Shown: piece after piece, positions 40,701 through 48,674 of the stretch
Layout of the letters: each line of letters starts with the position of its first letter
Numbering within the stretch: the stretch's first letter is position 1
Assembly: GCA_027214385.1 (NCBI GenBank)
Contig: JAPVXR010000005.1
Coordinates: 1-64,000, forward strand
Length of the DNA stretch: 64,000 nucleotides
Source of the DNA: Cryomorphaceae bacterium 1068
Lineage (GTDB): Bacteria > Bacteroidota > Bacteroidia > Flavobacteriales_D > Cryomorphaceae
Direction: 5' to 3'
Program-made: the position numbers and the translations under genes
Notes under the pieces: model-generated
The model's database searches: none
What the model was told of the DNA's origin: nothing
Seen by the model: the letters and a program-made list of their open reading frames with translations, nothing else

Positions 40701-41371
40701 GCAAAAACGGGTTTTCTCGATTCAGCGGCTTTTTGAATCTTGAGCAGAAGATCAACTGATGAATTTCCGTTCAACCTGATTAGGCCCACTCTTCTGGCAG
40801 CGGCCATACTTGCTTCTTTTAGGAAATTATCGCGACATCCGATATTGATCATGGCCTTGTACATAGCTTTTCGCACATGTCGGGGCTCATCTTTGATGCA
40901 TCCTGAAATTGCGTTGATGTGATCGATAAAAAAGTCCTCGCCTAAAGTATTCTTTTGCTTGGCTACAGATGCCAATGTAGAATACGCGTAGCAGCGTTTA
41001 TCCGCATCCTTACTCTTTTTCCATACGTCTATAAAGTGAACGGCATATGGGGACTTAGCCACAACGTTTTCGCAAAACTTATCCGAAAAAGGAGAAGGGT
41101 AGACCTGCTCAATTCTATCAGACATTTCATCTATGGTGTAGCTCTCGCCATCATCAATGTAGGTTCCCAGTACTTTGAGATCGTGGTTGTGACTCGCATA
41201 GAGCTCATCGGCTAGAACGGCGTCAGTTTCTAGCTGTTTCGCGATTTTTTGAACGGTGGTGAAGTTCAGTCCGAAGGTATCGTCACCATTTGTAATCTTT
41301 TTCGACCAACCGTTCTTAATGTCGTTTGAAGGAATAGTCTTTAGTTCTGCGGTAAGTTCATCTAAAGTCAT
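40697..41371 (-). CDS. AlkD-like DNA alkylation repair protein (HEAT-like)
   Basis: Starting at ATG 41371 gives 224 residues, the usual length; the open frame extends 34 codons further upstream. The helical repeats follow the AlkD family: G-L-N-F-T-T-V-Q-K-I-A-K-Q-L, D-A-V-L-A-D-E-L-Y-A-S-x-N-H-D-L-K-V-L, and A-V-H-F-I-D-V-W-K-K-S-K-D. AlkD glycosylases remove alkylated bases; family members without catalysis also exist and I do not identify the catalytic Asp with certainty. The stop interlocks with the CTD gene. Confidence 0.8.
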   Translation of the reverse strand: MTLDELTAELKTIPSNDIKNGWSKKITNGDDTFGLNFTTVQKIAKQLETDAVLADELYASHNHDLKVLGTYIDDGESYTIDEMSDRIEQVYPSPFSDKFCENVVAKSPYAVHFIDVWKKSKDADKRCYAYSTLASVAKQKNTLGEDFFIDHINAISGCIKDEPRHVRKAMYKAMINIGCRDNFLKEASMAAARRVGLIRLNGNSSVDLLLKIQKAAESRKPVFA

Positions 41372-41741
41372 AAGGTCTAAAATAGTAGTTGGTAATCGAA
41401 GATAGACGATATTTTCTGAAAGAGAAAAGAATGTGCCTAGTAATTCATTTACATCACTATGTTCATATACCATCTGGGATTGATAAGTGCAATGCTTGTT
41501 TTTTTAATTAAATGCACCCCATGCCAGAGCATAGCGACGGGGGTGATTTACCTTTTGTATTGGCCTTTTAACGGTCTTTCACCGTAATCAAAGGACTTAC
41601 ATTTGGTGGGCCTAGTTTCATAAGCACATTACCGCTGAGAGATTCCAGGCTACTGTTTAAGTTGATATGATTGAAAGAAAATTCCGAACCAATTAAGCTT
41701 AAAACGGTTTTTTCATTAGGATATCTTAGAAGCATTAATCA
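41372..41741. other. Intergenic region between divergent genes
   Basis: About 370 bases. Apart from the upstream extension of the AlkD-like frame and a TACATTTG motif at 41598-41605 (without a suitable TTG), nothing stands out. Confidence 0.4.
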
Positions 41742-42410
41742 ATGATCTATTTCTCACCTGATTTCAACGAATTCTTTAAAGAACTCGCTGCCCATAATCA
41801 CAAAGATTGGTTTGATTTAAACCGAGACCGCTACCACAAAAACATCAAGGAGCCTTTTGAAATTTTTGTGTCAGACTTGGTGGACGAACTGAAAAAAGAT
41901 GACCCCAGGTTGAATATAAACCCGAAGTCGGCCATATTTCGCATTAATCGAGACATCCGCTTCAGTAAGGACAAGTCTCCATACAAGTTGAATCGATCTG
42001 CAGCTATTGCTCCTGATGGGAAGAAAAGTATCGCAAAAGGTGGAATTTATGTTGAAATAGGCCCCGGAAGGGTGATGGTGGGCGGAGGTGCCTTTCAGCC
42101 GGACAAAGAAGAGCTACAGAACCTCAGAGAAGCAATAGCTGCCAATCCGAAGAAGTTTAGAAAGGCAGTAGAGGATGAGCAGTTTCTTAAGGTTTATGAA
42201 GAAATTCATGGAGACGAAAACAAGCGACTACCAAGCAAGGCGCTATTGGAGGCTGCCAAGATCGAACCACTGATTTTTAAGAAAAGCTTCTATTATCTCT
42301 GCGAGTCACCTCCTGAAATGGTTACTTCAGATAAATTGATTCAAAAAATTGTAGGACAGTATAATGCGGCTAAACCCTTGCGTGATTTTATCTCGAAAGC
42401 TGTAAGCTAA
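41742..42410 (+). CDS. DUF2461 family protein
   Basis: A 222-residue cytosolic protein of the DUF2461 family (TIGR02453): N-H-K-D-W-F-D-x-N-R-x-R-Y, then I-F-R-I-N-R-D-I-R-F-S-K-D-K-S-P-Y-K and a middle G-G-I-Y-V-E-I-G-P-G-R-V-M-V-G-G-G. Widely conserved, function unknown. Its stop codon interlocks with that of paaY. Confidence 0.92.
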   Translation: MIYFSPDFNEFFKELAAHNHKDWFDLNRDRYHKNIKEPFEIFVSDLVDELKKDDPRLNINPKSAIFRINRDIRFSKDKSPYKLNRSAAIAPDGKKSIAKGGIYVEIGPGRVMVGGGAFQPDKEELQNLREAIAANPKKFRKAVEDEQFLKVYEEIHGDENKRLPSKALLEAAKIEPLIFKKSFYYLCESPPEMVTSDKLIQKIVGQYNAAKPLRDFISKAVS

Positions 42411-43012
42411 TATTCCCCTTTGATTTTATTCCAAGTGCTGTAGAGATTCTCTTGATTGGGGCGGTTTTCCTCTTCTTCAGTTAAGGATGTGGTCGGCTCT
42501 AGCGATTGACGACATTCTTCGGGGAGGGACTGATAAAGCGCGGTTCCTTTTGTTTTCCATGCGATCATTTCATCCGATACCTTCTTGATCACCTTACCCG
42601 GATTTCCAACGACCAAACTCCTTTCGGGAATATCCTGACCGGCAGCTACGAAGCTCAGCGCTCCTACAATCGATTCTCTGCCAATGCAGACATCGTCCAT
42701 AATAACGCTATTCATGCCTATAAGGCAGTTCTCTCCGAGATGAGCACCGTGGATGACAGCTCCGTGACCTACGTGCGCTGAGGGCTCTAAAATCACGGTT
42801 TTTCCAGGGAACATGTGGATCGTGCAATTCTCTTGAACATTGCAGCCATCACCGATTTCAATTCTACCCCAGTCTCCTCGAATAGCCGCTCCGGGGCCAA
42901 TGTAAACTTCTTTTCCAATGACCACGTTCCCTGTCACCGTAGCATTAGGATGAATGAACGCTGTGGGATGAACAACGGGAGTGAAACCCTTGAAGGAAAA
43001 GATATTGCTCAT
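42407..43012 (-). CDS. paaY: PaaY-like gamma-carbonic anhydrase fold protein
   Basis: A 201-residue left-handed beta-helix protein built from hexapeptide repeats (for example VVIGKEVYIGPGAAIRGDWGRIEIGDGCNVQ...). The three His of the family's metal site are suggested by C-T-I-H-M, S-A-H-V-G-H-G-A-V-I-H-G-A-H. PaaY acts as a thioesterase that protects the pathway from a dead-end oxepin product in characterised bacteria. It is the last gene of the paa operon, 3 bp after the thiolase. Confidence 0.85.
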   Translation of the reverse strand: MSNIFSFKGFTPVVHPTAFIHPNATVTGNVVIGKEVYIGPGAAIRGDWGRIEIGDGCNVQENCTIHMFPGKTVILEPSAHVGHGAVIHGAHLGENCLIGMNSVIMDDVCIGRESIVGALSFVAAGQDIPERSLVVGNPGKVIKKVSDEMIAWKTKGTALYQSLPEECRQSLEPTTSLTEEEENRPNQENLYSTWNKIKGEY

Positions 43013-43015
43013 ATA

Positions 43016-44227
43016 TCAGATATTGGGGTTTTCGAGAATCATGGCGTAGCCTTGACCCACACCAATGCACATCGTGCAGAGCGCATAGCGTTTGTTCTGA
43101 AGGTTTAGTTCCAGAGCTGCAGAGTAGGTGATTCTGTTTCCGGACATTCCCAGAGGGTGACCTAAAGCGATGGCGCCTCCGTTTGGATTGATCCGCGGAT
43201 CATTGTCCTGCAGGCCAAGCGAACGCGTGACGGCCAAACTCTGAGCAGCAAAGGCTTCGTTGAGTTCAATCACGTCCATATCATCCAAGGTGAGTCCTGC
43301 TCTTTGGAGGGCTTTTTTGGTCGCGCCGACAGGCCCAATTCCCATTATTCTCGGTTCTACGCCTACCACTGCGCTGCTAACGATTCGAGCGAGTGGTGTT
43401 AGGTTGTGTTTTTTAAGTCCTTCTTCAGAAGCAATAAGGGTCGCTGCTGCACCGTCATTAAGACCTGAGGCATTTCCGGCAGTTACGGTTCCATCTTTGC
43501 GAAAAGCGGGTCTAAGACCTGCTAAAACTTCGGCAGTTGTGCCTTTTCTAACAAACTCATCCTGTGCAAATCGGATCGGATCTTTCTTTCGCTGAGGAAT
43601 AATCACAGGCAGAATCTCTTTTTCAAGTCGTCCGTTTTCCTGCGCTCTTGCTGCTTTTTCTTGGCTCCAAGCTGCAAACTTATCCTGGTCTTCACGTGAA
43701 ATCTTGTGAATGTCAACCAGATTTTCAGCGGTTTGTCCCATCGCATCAGTTCCATAGATCTCTTCCATTTTCGGATTGATAAATCTCCATCCGAAACTGG
43801 AGTCATAGAGTTTGCTGTCTTGGCCGAATGGTGCTGAAGCTTTAGACAGAACCCAGGGTCCGCGAGTCATGTGTTCCATTCCTGCCGCGATGAAGACGTC
43901 GCCTTCATTCGTTTTCACGGCTCGATAAGCGTGCACGATAGCGCTCATTCCTGATGCGCATAATCTGTTTACGGTTTCACCGGGCACAGTGAAGGGGAGG
44001 CCTGCTAGAAGAAGAGCCATTCTGGCCACATTTCGGTTGTCCTCACCGGCTTGGTTGGCGCATCCCATAATTACATCATCGATTGCATTCCAATCCATAT
44101 TGGGGTAGCGGTCCATGAGCCCCTTGATAGGGTGTGCGGCTAAATCATCAGCTCGAACTGAACTTAAAGTTCCTCTGAATCTGCCTATTGGCGTTCTAAT
44201 TCCATCTACGATATATGCTTCTTTCAT
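43016..44227 (-). CDS. paaJ: 3-oxoadipyl-CoA / acetyl-CoA thiolase
   Basis: Starting at ATG 44227 gives 403 residues, the normal thiolase length. The active-site Cys90 lies in E-T-V-N-R-L-C-A-S-G-M; the C-terminal G-G-A-I-A-L-G-H-P-L-G and C-T-M-C-I-G-V-G-Q-G motifs supply the His and second Cys. In phenylacetate breakdown this enzyme cleaves 3-oxoadipyl-CoA to succinyl-CoA and acetyl-CoA. Context (paaG, paaH, paaI, paaY) supports the symbol; alternatively pcaF. Confidence 0.85.
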   Translation of the reverse strand: MKEAYIVDGIRTPIGRFRGTLSSVRADDLAAHPIKGLMDRYPNMDWNAIDDVIMGCANQAGEDNRNVARMALLLAGLPFTVPGETVNRLCASGMSAIVHAYRAVKTNEGDVFIAAGMEHMTRGPWVLSKASAPFGQDSKLYDSSFGWRFINPKMEEIYGTDAMGQTAENLVDIHKISREDQDKFAAWSQEKAARAQENGRLEKEILPVIIPQRKKDPIRFAQDEFVRKGTTAEVLAGLRPAFRKDGTVTAGNASGLNDGAAATLIASEEGLKKHNLTPLARIVSSAVVGVEPRIMGIGPVGATKKALQRAGLTLDDMDVIELNEAFAAQSLAVTRSLGLQDNDPRINPNGGAIALGHPLGMSGNRITYSAALELNLQNKRYALCTMCIGVGQGYAMILENPNI

Positions 44228-44228
44228 G

Positions 44229-44654
44229 TTAGATTTCCCAGTCTTTTGAAGTTCTATAAACACTACCGAAGAAAGATGCCACGACCTCTTCGTCCTGATT
44301 GGTAATGGTGATTTGGTAGTGTGCTACCTTTTCGCCGAGGTTGGTCTCGCGGGCTTCAGCAGTCAGCGTATCACCCGAATGAACCTGTCGGAAGTGAGCG
44401 ATGGATGTTCCCGTTGAAACTGCCATTTTTCCGTGGCCATTGCTGGCAAAGGCCAGTGCGCTGTCGGCTAAGCTGTAAGTCACACCGCCATGCGCAATAC
44501 CGAAGCCATTGAGCATTTCGTCCTTCACTTTCATTTTGAGCTTTGCGTAGCCCTTGTCCACTACGATTACCTCTATGCCCAGCCATTGGCTAAAGGCATC
44601 CTTCTTCATCATCGTTTCGACGATTTTCCATGATGATGGCTTTTTATCGGACAT
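44229..44654 (-). CDS. paaI: PaaI-like hotdog thioesterase
   Basis: A 141-residue hotdog-fold protein. Motif G-I-A-H55-G-G-V-T-Y-S-L-A-D64 gives the His-Gly-Gly oxyanion region and the Asp that acts as base in PaaI. It hydrolyses hydroxyphenylacetyl-CoA in the known pathway. One base separates it from the thiolase; it overlaps paaH by a single base (TAATG). Confidence 0.9.
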   Translation of the reverse strand: MSDKKPSSWKIVETMMKKDAFSQWLGIEVIVVDKGYAKLKMKVKDEMLNGFGIAHGGVTYSLADSALAFASNGHGKMAVSTGTSIAHFRQVHSGDTLTAEARETNLGEKVAHYQITITNQDEEVVASFFGSVYRTSKDWEI

Positions 44655-45850
44655 TAATTTTCAATTAGATTTTCGGAATAGAAGGTCTTTTTCTCTTCGA
44701 CCATCCTTTTGAGTAAAACACTTGGTCTATAACGGTCTTCTCCATATAAATCTTGCAATGCCTCAAGCTGTTTCAGGACTTCGTCAATACCGAGTTCGTC
44801 GGCCCATTGGAAGAGGCCTTTCGGGTAATTCACTCCACGGGTCATGGCTAGTTCGATACCTTCGCGTGTAGAAATATTGAGGTAGAGAGCATCGGCTGCC
44901 TCATTGATCAACATGACCAAAATTCTGTGAAGCACCTTTTGTCCCAGTTCCACATCTTCATTGGGTTTGGGATTATTTGCCGCATCGCTATAATCGTAAT
45001 AACCTTTGCCTGATTTTCGTCCCAGCCATCCGGCTTCCATCATTCGCTTTTGAGTGAATGACGGTCTGTATCGAGGATCGTAAAAGAACTCTTTGAAAAC
45101 GGTTTCCGTTACAACGTAGTTGATGTCATTACCGATGTAATCCATCAATTCAAAGGGTCCCATCCTAAAGCCTCCCAGTTCTTTTACGGCCCAATCAATG
45201 GTAGGTACGTCGGCAATTCCCTCTTCTAGTATGCGCAGGGCTTCACCGTAAAACGGGCGTGCTACTCTATTGACGATAAAGCCTGGAGTGTCCTTGGCAA
45301 TCACGGTAACTTTCCCCCAGGAATCGATTAAATTCCTTGCTTCAACAAGCGTATCACCGGACGTTTGAACGGCAGGGATGATCTCCACTAGAGGCATCAA
45401 CGGAGCAGGGTTGAAAAAGTGAATCCCCAAGACCCTTTGAGGCTTCGAACAAGCTGATGCTATTTTGGCAATACTCAAACTTGACGTATTGGTTGCAAGT
45501 ATGGTATTGTCGTCTGCTATTAGTTCTAAGTGGCTGAAAAGGTTCCTTTTAACGCCCAAGTCTTCAACTATTGCTTCAATCATAAGTCCCGTACCCGTCA
45601 GGTCTTCTAGGTGATTGCAAAACTCAATTCTGTTGTAGATTGATTCTCCTTCTTTTTGGGTTATCCGTTCTTTTTCGACAAGTCTATCCAGTATTTTTTT
45701 AAGCTTCGTAGCAGCGCTGTCCAGTGCTTCACTGTTATTGTCAAACAGGCAGACATCATGGCCTGCGGCAGCCGCAACTTGGGCTATTCCGGCCCCCATT
45801 GATCCGCTTCCGATTATTGCAATTTTAGTGTCTTTGTCTAATCTACTCAT
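44654..45850 (-). CDS. paaH: 3-hydroxyacyl-CoA dehydrogenase (PaaH-like)
   Basis: A 398-residue protein. The NAD-binding G14-x-G-x-M-G lies at the N-terminus (I-I-G-S-G-S-M-G-A-G-I-A-Q). L-G-I-H-F-F-N-P-A-P-L-M and P-G-F-I-V-N-R-V-A-R-P-F-Y-G-E-A follow, then two C-terminal 3HCDH domains. It oxidises 3-hydroxyadipyl-CoA to the 3-oxo form. Third from last in the operon. Confidence 0.9.
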   Translation of the reverse strand: MSRLDKDTKIAIIGSGSMGAGIAQVAAAAGHDVCLFDNNSEALDSAATKLKKILDRLVEKERITQKEGESIYNRIEFCNHLEDLTGTGLMIEAIVEDLGVKRNLFSHLELIADDNTILATNTSSLSIAKIASACSKPQRVLGIHFFNPAPLMPLVEIIPAVQTSGDTLVEARNLIDSWGKVTVIAKDTPGFIVNRVARPFYGEALRILEEGIADVPTIDWAVKELGGFRMGPFELMDYIGNDINYVVTETVFKEFFYDPRYRPSFTQKRMMEAGWLGRKSGKGYYDYSDAANNPKPNEDVELGQKVLHRILVMLINEAADALYLNISTREGIELAMTRGVNYPKGLFQWADELGIDEVLKQLEALQDLYGEDRYRPSVLLKRMVEEKKTFYSENLIEN

Positions 45851-45853
45851 GTT

Positions 45854-46630
45854 TTATTCTCCTTTAAACTCGGGTTTCCTTTTTTCTAAAAAGGCCGTTA
45901 CGCCCTCGTTGTAATCATGCGTACCGCCTGCCCTCGTTTGAAGTTGTTCCTCCAACGCCAGCTGAGATGACAAATTATTTTGCATAGAGCGGTTCAGTGC
46001 TTTCTTTGTGTAAGCCAATCCTTTCGTAGGCATTGCAGCTAGTTTGGCAGCAGTAGCTTCAACAGCAGAATCAAATTCATCGTCCGGCACTGCCTTGTAA
46101 ATCATTCCCATTTCCATTGCATCGTTAGCCGATACTTTGTCGCCGAGCATCATTAGAGCTGAAGCTCTTTGAAAGCCGACTAGCCTTGGAAGAAAAAAGG
46201 TCCCTCCACTATCGGGGATGAGGCCTATTTTGCTAAATGCTTGAATGAAGGATGATGATTCGCAAGCAAGAACGACATCACAGGCCAATGCAATATTGGC
46301 TCCGGCACCTGCGGCAACGCCATTTACAGCGGCAATCACAGGCTTATCCAAATTCCTGATTTTTTCGATAATCGGGTTGTAGTGGTCACGAACGATACTT
46401 GTGAGAAGAGGACCCTCAGGGTCTGTTACCTCCTGTAAGTCTTGCCCGGCGCAAAATGCTTTTCCTATGCCCTGTATCACAACCGCACGAACAGATTTAT
46501 CGGCTTGACAAGAATCCAAGGCCGCATGCAAGGCAAAGGACATTTCCTTGTTGAAGCTATTGAATACTTTCGGTCGATTGAGCTTGAGAAAGGTTATGCC
46601 TCCCTGCTTTTCGATTAGAATTGATTCCAT
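45854..46630 (-). CDS. paaG: PaaG-like enoyl-CoA hydratase/isomerase
   Basis: Start at ATG 46630 gives 258 residues, close to E. coli PaaG; ATG 46639 is the alternative, and the longer frame runs into the promoter. Crotonase motifs: K-A-F-C-A-G-Q-D-L, A-A-G-A-G-A-N-I-A-L-A-C-D, and I-G-L-I-P-D-S-G-G-T-F. The Asp in P-D-S-G-G is the PaaG-type catalytic residue. In the known pathway it isomerises the ring-epoxide to the oxepin-CoA. First gene of the operon. Confidence 0.85.
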   Translation of the reverse strand: MESILIEKQGGITFLKLNRPKVFNSFNKEMSFALHAALDSCQADKSVRAVVIQGIGKAFCAGQDLQEVTDPEGPLLTSIVRDHYNPIIEKIRNLDKPVIAAVNGVAAGAGANIALACDVVLACESSSFIQAFSKIGLIPDSGGTFFLPRLVGFQRASALMMLGDKVSANDAMEMGMIYKAVPDDEFDSAVEATAAKLAAMPTKGLAYTKKALNRSMQNNLSSQLALEEQLQTRAGGTHDYNEGVTAFLEKRKPEFKGE

Positions 46631-46653
46631 TTTGATCATTGAAATTGGATGAG

Positions 46654-46683
46654 CGAAGTTAATTGAAAAGATAGAGCCTACAA
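46654..46683 (-). promoter_or_regulatory. Likely promoter of the paa operon
   Basis: Minus strand: TTG (46683-46681), 19-bp spacer, TAACTTCG (46661-46654), 24 bases before the paaG start. The -7 element has C in place of the last T of TTTG. Confidence 0.5.
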
Positions 46684-46728
46684 GAGAACTCAGGCTTCTC
46701 CTATGGCTGGATATCAAGAATTAAAATA

Positions 46729-46761
46729 TTGACATCTTCCTATTTGTTTTCGTAGCTTTCG
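46729..46761 (+). promoter_or_regulatory. Promoter of the small secreted protein gene
   Basis: TTG (46729-46731), 21-bp spacer, TAGCTTTCG (46753-46761), 27 bases before ATG 46789. It is divergent from the paa promoter. Confidence 0.5.
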
Positions 46762-46788
46762 AAGCAGTTTATTCAAAATCTAACCGAT

Positions 46789-47169
46789 ATGAAATTTCGT
46801 TTAACATTAGTTGCCATACTCATTTCAGCATTTGCATTTTGCCAAAACCTCGAAGGTCGTTGGGTGAATTCAAGTTTTACAGGCGAAGAAAATGTAGCCT
46901 ATGAATTTTTAAAAGATAACAAGGTGAAGATATTTTATGCAGGGACCCAGTTGACTGAAGGAGCGGTTGAGTATGAAATCAAAAAGAATGGAGATTTATA
47001 CATCATTATCTTGCAGTACCAAAACGTCTTGAATAATTATAGCGCCAATACCATTGGCTTGGTGAAAGTAATAGACAAGGACAGAATAGAGATGGAGTTT
47101 TGGGACAGAAAAGACGCACCAAAAGAGCTGGGATTTAGCGACGAATCTTTGCTTTACACGAAAGAGTAG
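46789..47169 (+). CDS. Small secreted protein, lipocalin-like
   Basis: A 126-residue protein: signal peptide (MKFRLTLVAILISAFAFCQ), then L-E-G-R-W-V-N-S-S-F-T-G, a run of alternating strands and K-E-L-G-F-S-D-E-S-L-L-Y at the end. The G-R-W start followed by beta-strands is reminiscent of lipocalin-like Bacteroidota proteins. Ligand unknown. It stands between the paa operon and ppk2. Confidence 0.65.
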   Translation: MKFRLTLVAILISAFAFCQNLEGRWVNSSFTGEENVAYEFLKDNKVKIFYAGTQLTEGAVEYEIKKNGDLYIIILQYQNVLNNYSANTIGLVKVIDKDRIEMEFWDRKDAPKELGFSDESLLYTKE

Positions 47170-47214
47170 ACCATTTCCATATTTCACAATTGAGGCAATG
47201 TATAATTAAATCCA

Positions 47215-48117
47215 ATGATCGATTCTTCGAACTTGTCATCTCAATTTCAAGTACCTACCGATGGATCCTTTGTCTTAAGTGATCATCATTCTACTTGGTC
47301 GGCTCCTTTGGGTATTGAAAGTCTCACGGGCAAAGAGCTAAAGAAAGCCGCCAAGAAGTTTTTGAAGGAAAACCTCAAGCAGCTTCAGGAAGCTCAAGAG
47401 TTGCTTTGGGCCAGCAATAGACGAAGCATGCTTCTGATCTTCCAAGCTATGGACGCGGCTGGTAAGGATAGTACCATAAAACATGTGATGACGGGCATCA
47501 ATCCTCAAGGGGTGAGTGTAACCAGTTTTAAGCAGCCTTCGAAAGAAGAATTGGAGCATAACTTTTTGTGGCGGTATTGGAATAAAATGCCCGAAAGAGG
47601 ACAAATCGGAATTTTCAATCGATCGTATTACGAAGAGGTGTTGGTAGTAAAAGTGCACCCCGAAATACTCGACGCAAGACCTCTTCCAAGGGGGCCTAGA
47701 GGAACTGAATTTTGGGAAGCCCGATATGAGGATATCAATACCATGGAGCGGCATCTCTTCAGAAGTGGAAAAGTGATTCTGAAATTTTTCTTGAATGTTT
47801 CAAAGGAGGAACAAAAGAAGCGCTTCATTGATCGGCTGAGCATACCCGAAAAACATTGGAAGTTTACTGAAAGTGATGTTCAGGAAAGGCAACACTGGGA
47901 TCGTTATATGCAAGCCTTTGAAGAAGCCATAAAGGCAACTTCTACCGAATGGGCTCCGTGGCACGTAATTCCTGCTGATAATAAATGGAAGATGAGAGGG
48001 TTGGTCTCATCTATTATTACTGAAAAGATTCTTAGTTTGAACTTGGAGTTTCCTCAAGTGAGTGAAGATGAAAAGGCTCGATTGCAAGAGATCAAAAAGA
48101 AGCTGGAAAATGAGTAG
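47215..48117 (+). CDS. ppk2: Polyphosphate kinase 2, class III-like
   Basis: A 300-residue PPK2 with Walker-A-type M79-D-A-A-G-K-D-S, followed by N-R-S-Y-Y-E-E-V-L-V-V-K-V-H-P and the lid R-F-I-D-R-L. Signature F-L-W-R-Y-W-N-K-M-P and R-G-T-E-F-W-E-A-R-Y-E-D-I-N fit the class III group, which phosphorylates both AMP and ADP with polyphosphate. A second, different PPK2 lies at 63038-63814. Confidence 0.9.
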   Translation: MIDSSNLSSQFQVPTDGSFVLSDHHSTWSAPLGIESLTGKELKKAAKKFLKENLKQLQEAQELLWASNRRSMLLIFQAMDAAGKDSTIKHVMTGINPQGVSVTSFKQPSKEELEHNFLWRYWNKMPERGQIGIFNRSYYEEVLVVKVHPEILDARPLPRGPRGTEFWEARYEDINTMERHLFRSGKVILKFFLNVSKEEQKKRFIDRLSIPEKHWKFTESDVQERQHWDRYMQAFEEAIKATSTEWAPWHVIPADNKWKMRGLVSSIITEKILSLNLEFPQVSEDEKARLQEIKKKLENE

Positions 48118-48180
48118 GAAATCACCCTTAAATTCAGGAATATTCTATTTCTTTACTCACTCAAACCAAAGCTTTTTCAA

Positions 48181-48645
48181 ATGAAATTTCCTATACATCT
48201 TTTATTCGCTCTTGCTATCTTATTTCACTCTTGTGGAAACGGAGATTCTGCTGAGTCAGACACATCAGAGGCAGATAGTGTCAAAACGGAAAAACATGTA
48301 GTAGCTGATCCACACAACAGCCAAAATGCATTAGACTGGACCGGAACCTATTCGGGCGTTCTTCCCTGCGATGCCTGTGATGAACTTCAAGCTGAAATAA
48401 CCCTCGAGGAGAACGGTCGATTTTCTCGAAAGCTAGTTTATAAGGGCAAATCAAAGACTCCCTTGCTCAGCTCAGGAATCTTCGAGTGGAATGAAGCGGG
48501 TTCTGAAATTACATTGAAGAGCTTCAAAGGAAATGGGCAAGTATACAAGGTAGGAGAGAACAGACTCATTTACCAGGTGCCTGAGGGTGGTTCGGTAGAA
48601 TACATTTTATCTAAAGTGGTTGAGAAGGCCGATGAGCCTGTATGA
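48181..48645 (+). CDS. NlpE-like lipoprotein
   Basis: A 154-residue lipoprotein (lipobox FHSC; Cys near 19) with an acidic linker and an NlpE N-terminal domain: W-T-G-T-Y-S-G-V-L-P-C-D-A-C-D, the C-x-x-C redox/metal motif. NlpE in E. coli signals envelope stress through Cpx and is linked to copper. There is no second NlpE domain here. Confidence 0.82.
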   Translation: MKFPIHLLFALAILFHSCGNGDSAESDTSEADSVKTEKHVVADPHNSQNALDWTGTYSGVLPCDACDELQAEITLEENGRFSRKLVYKGKSKTPLLSSGIFEWNEAGSEITLKSFKGNGQVYKVGENRLIYQVPEGGSVEYILSKVVEKADEPV

Positions 48646-48674
48646 GATTAAGCTCTCATTCAAGGTCTCTTGAT

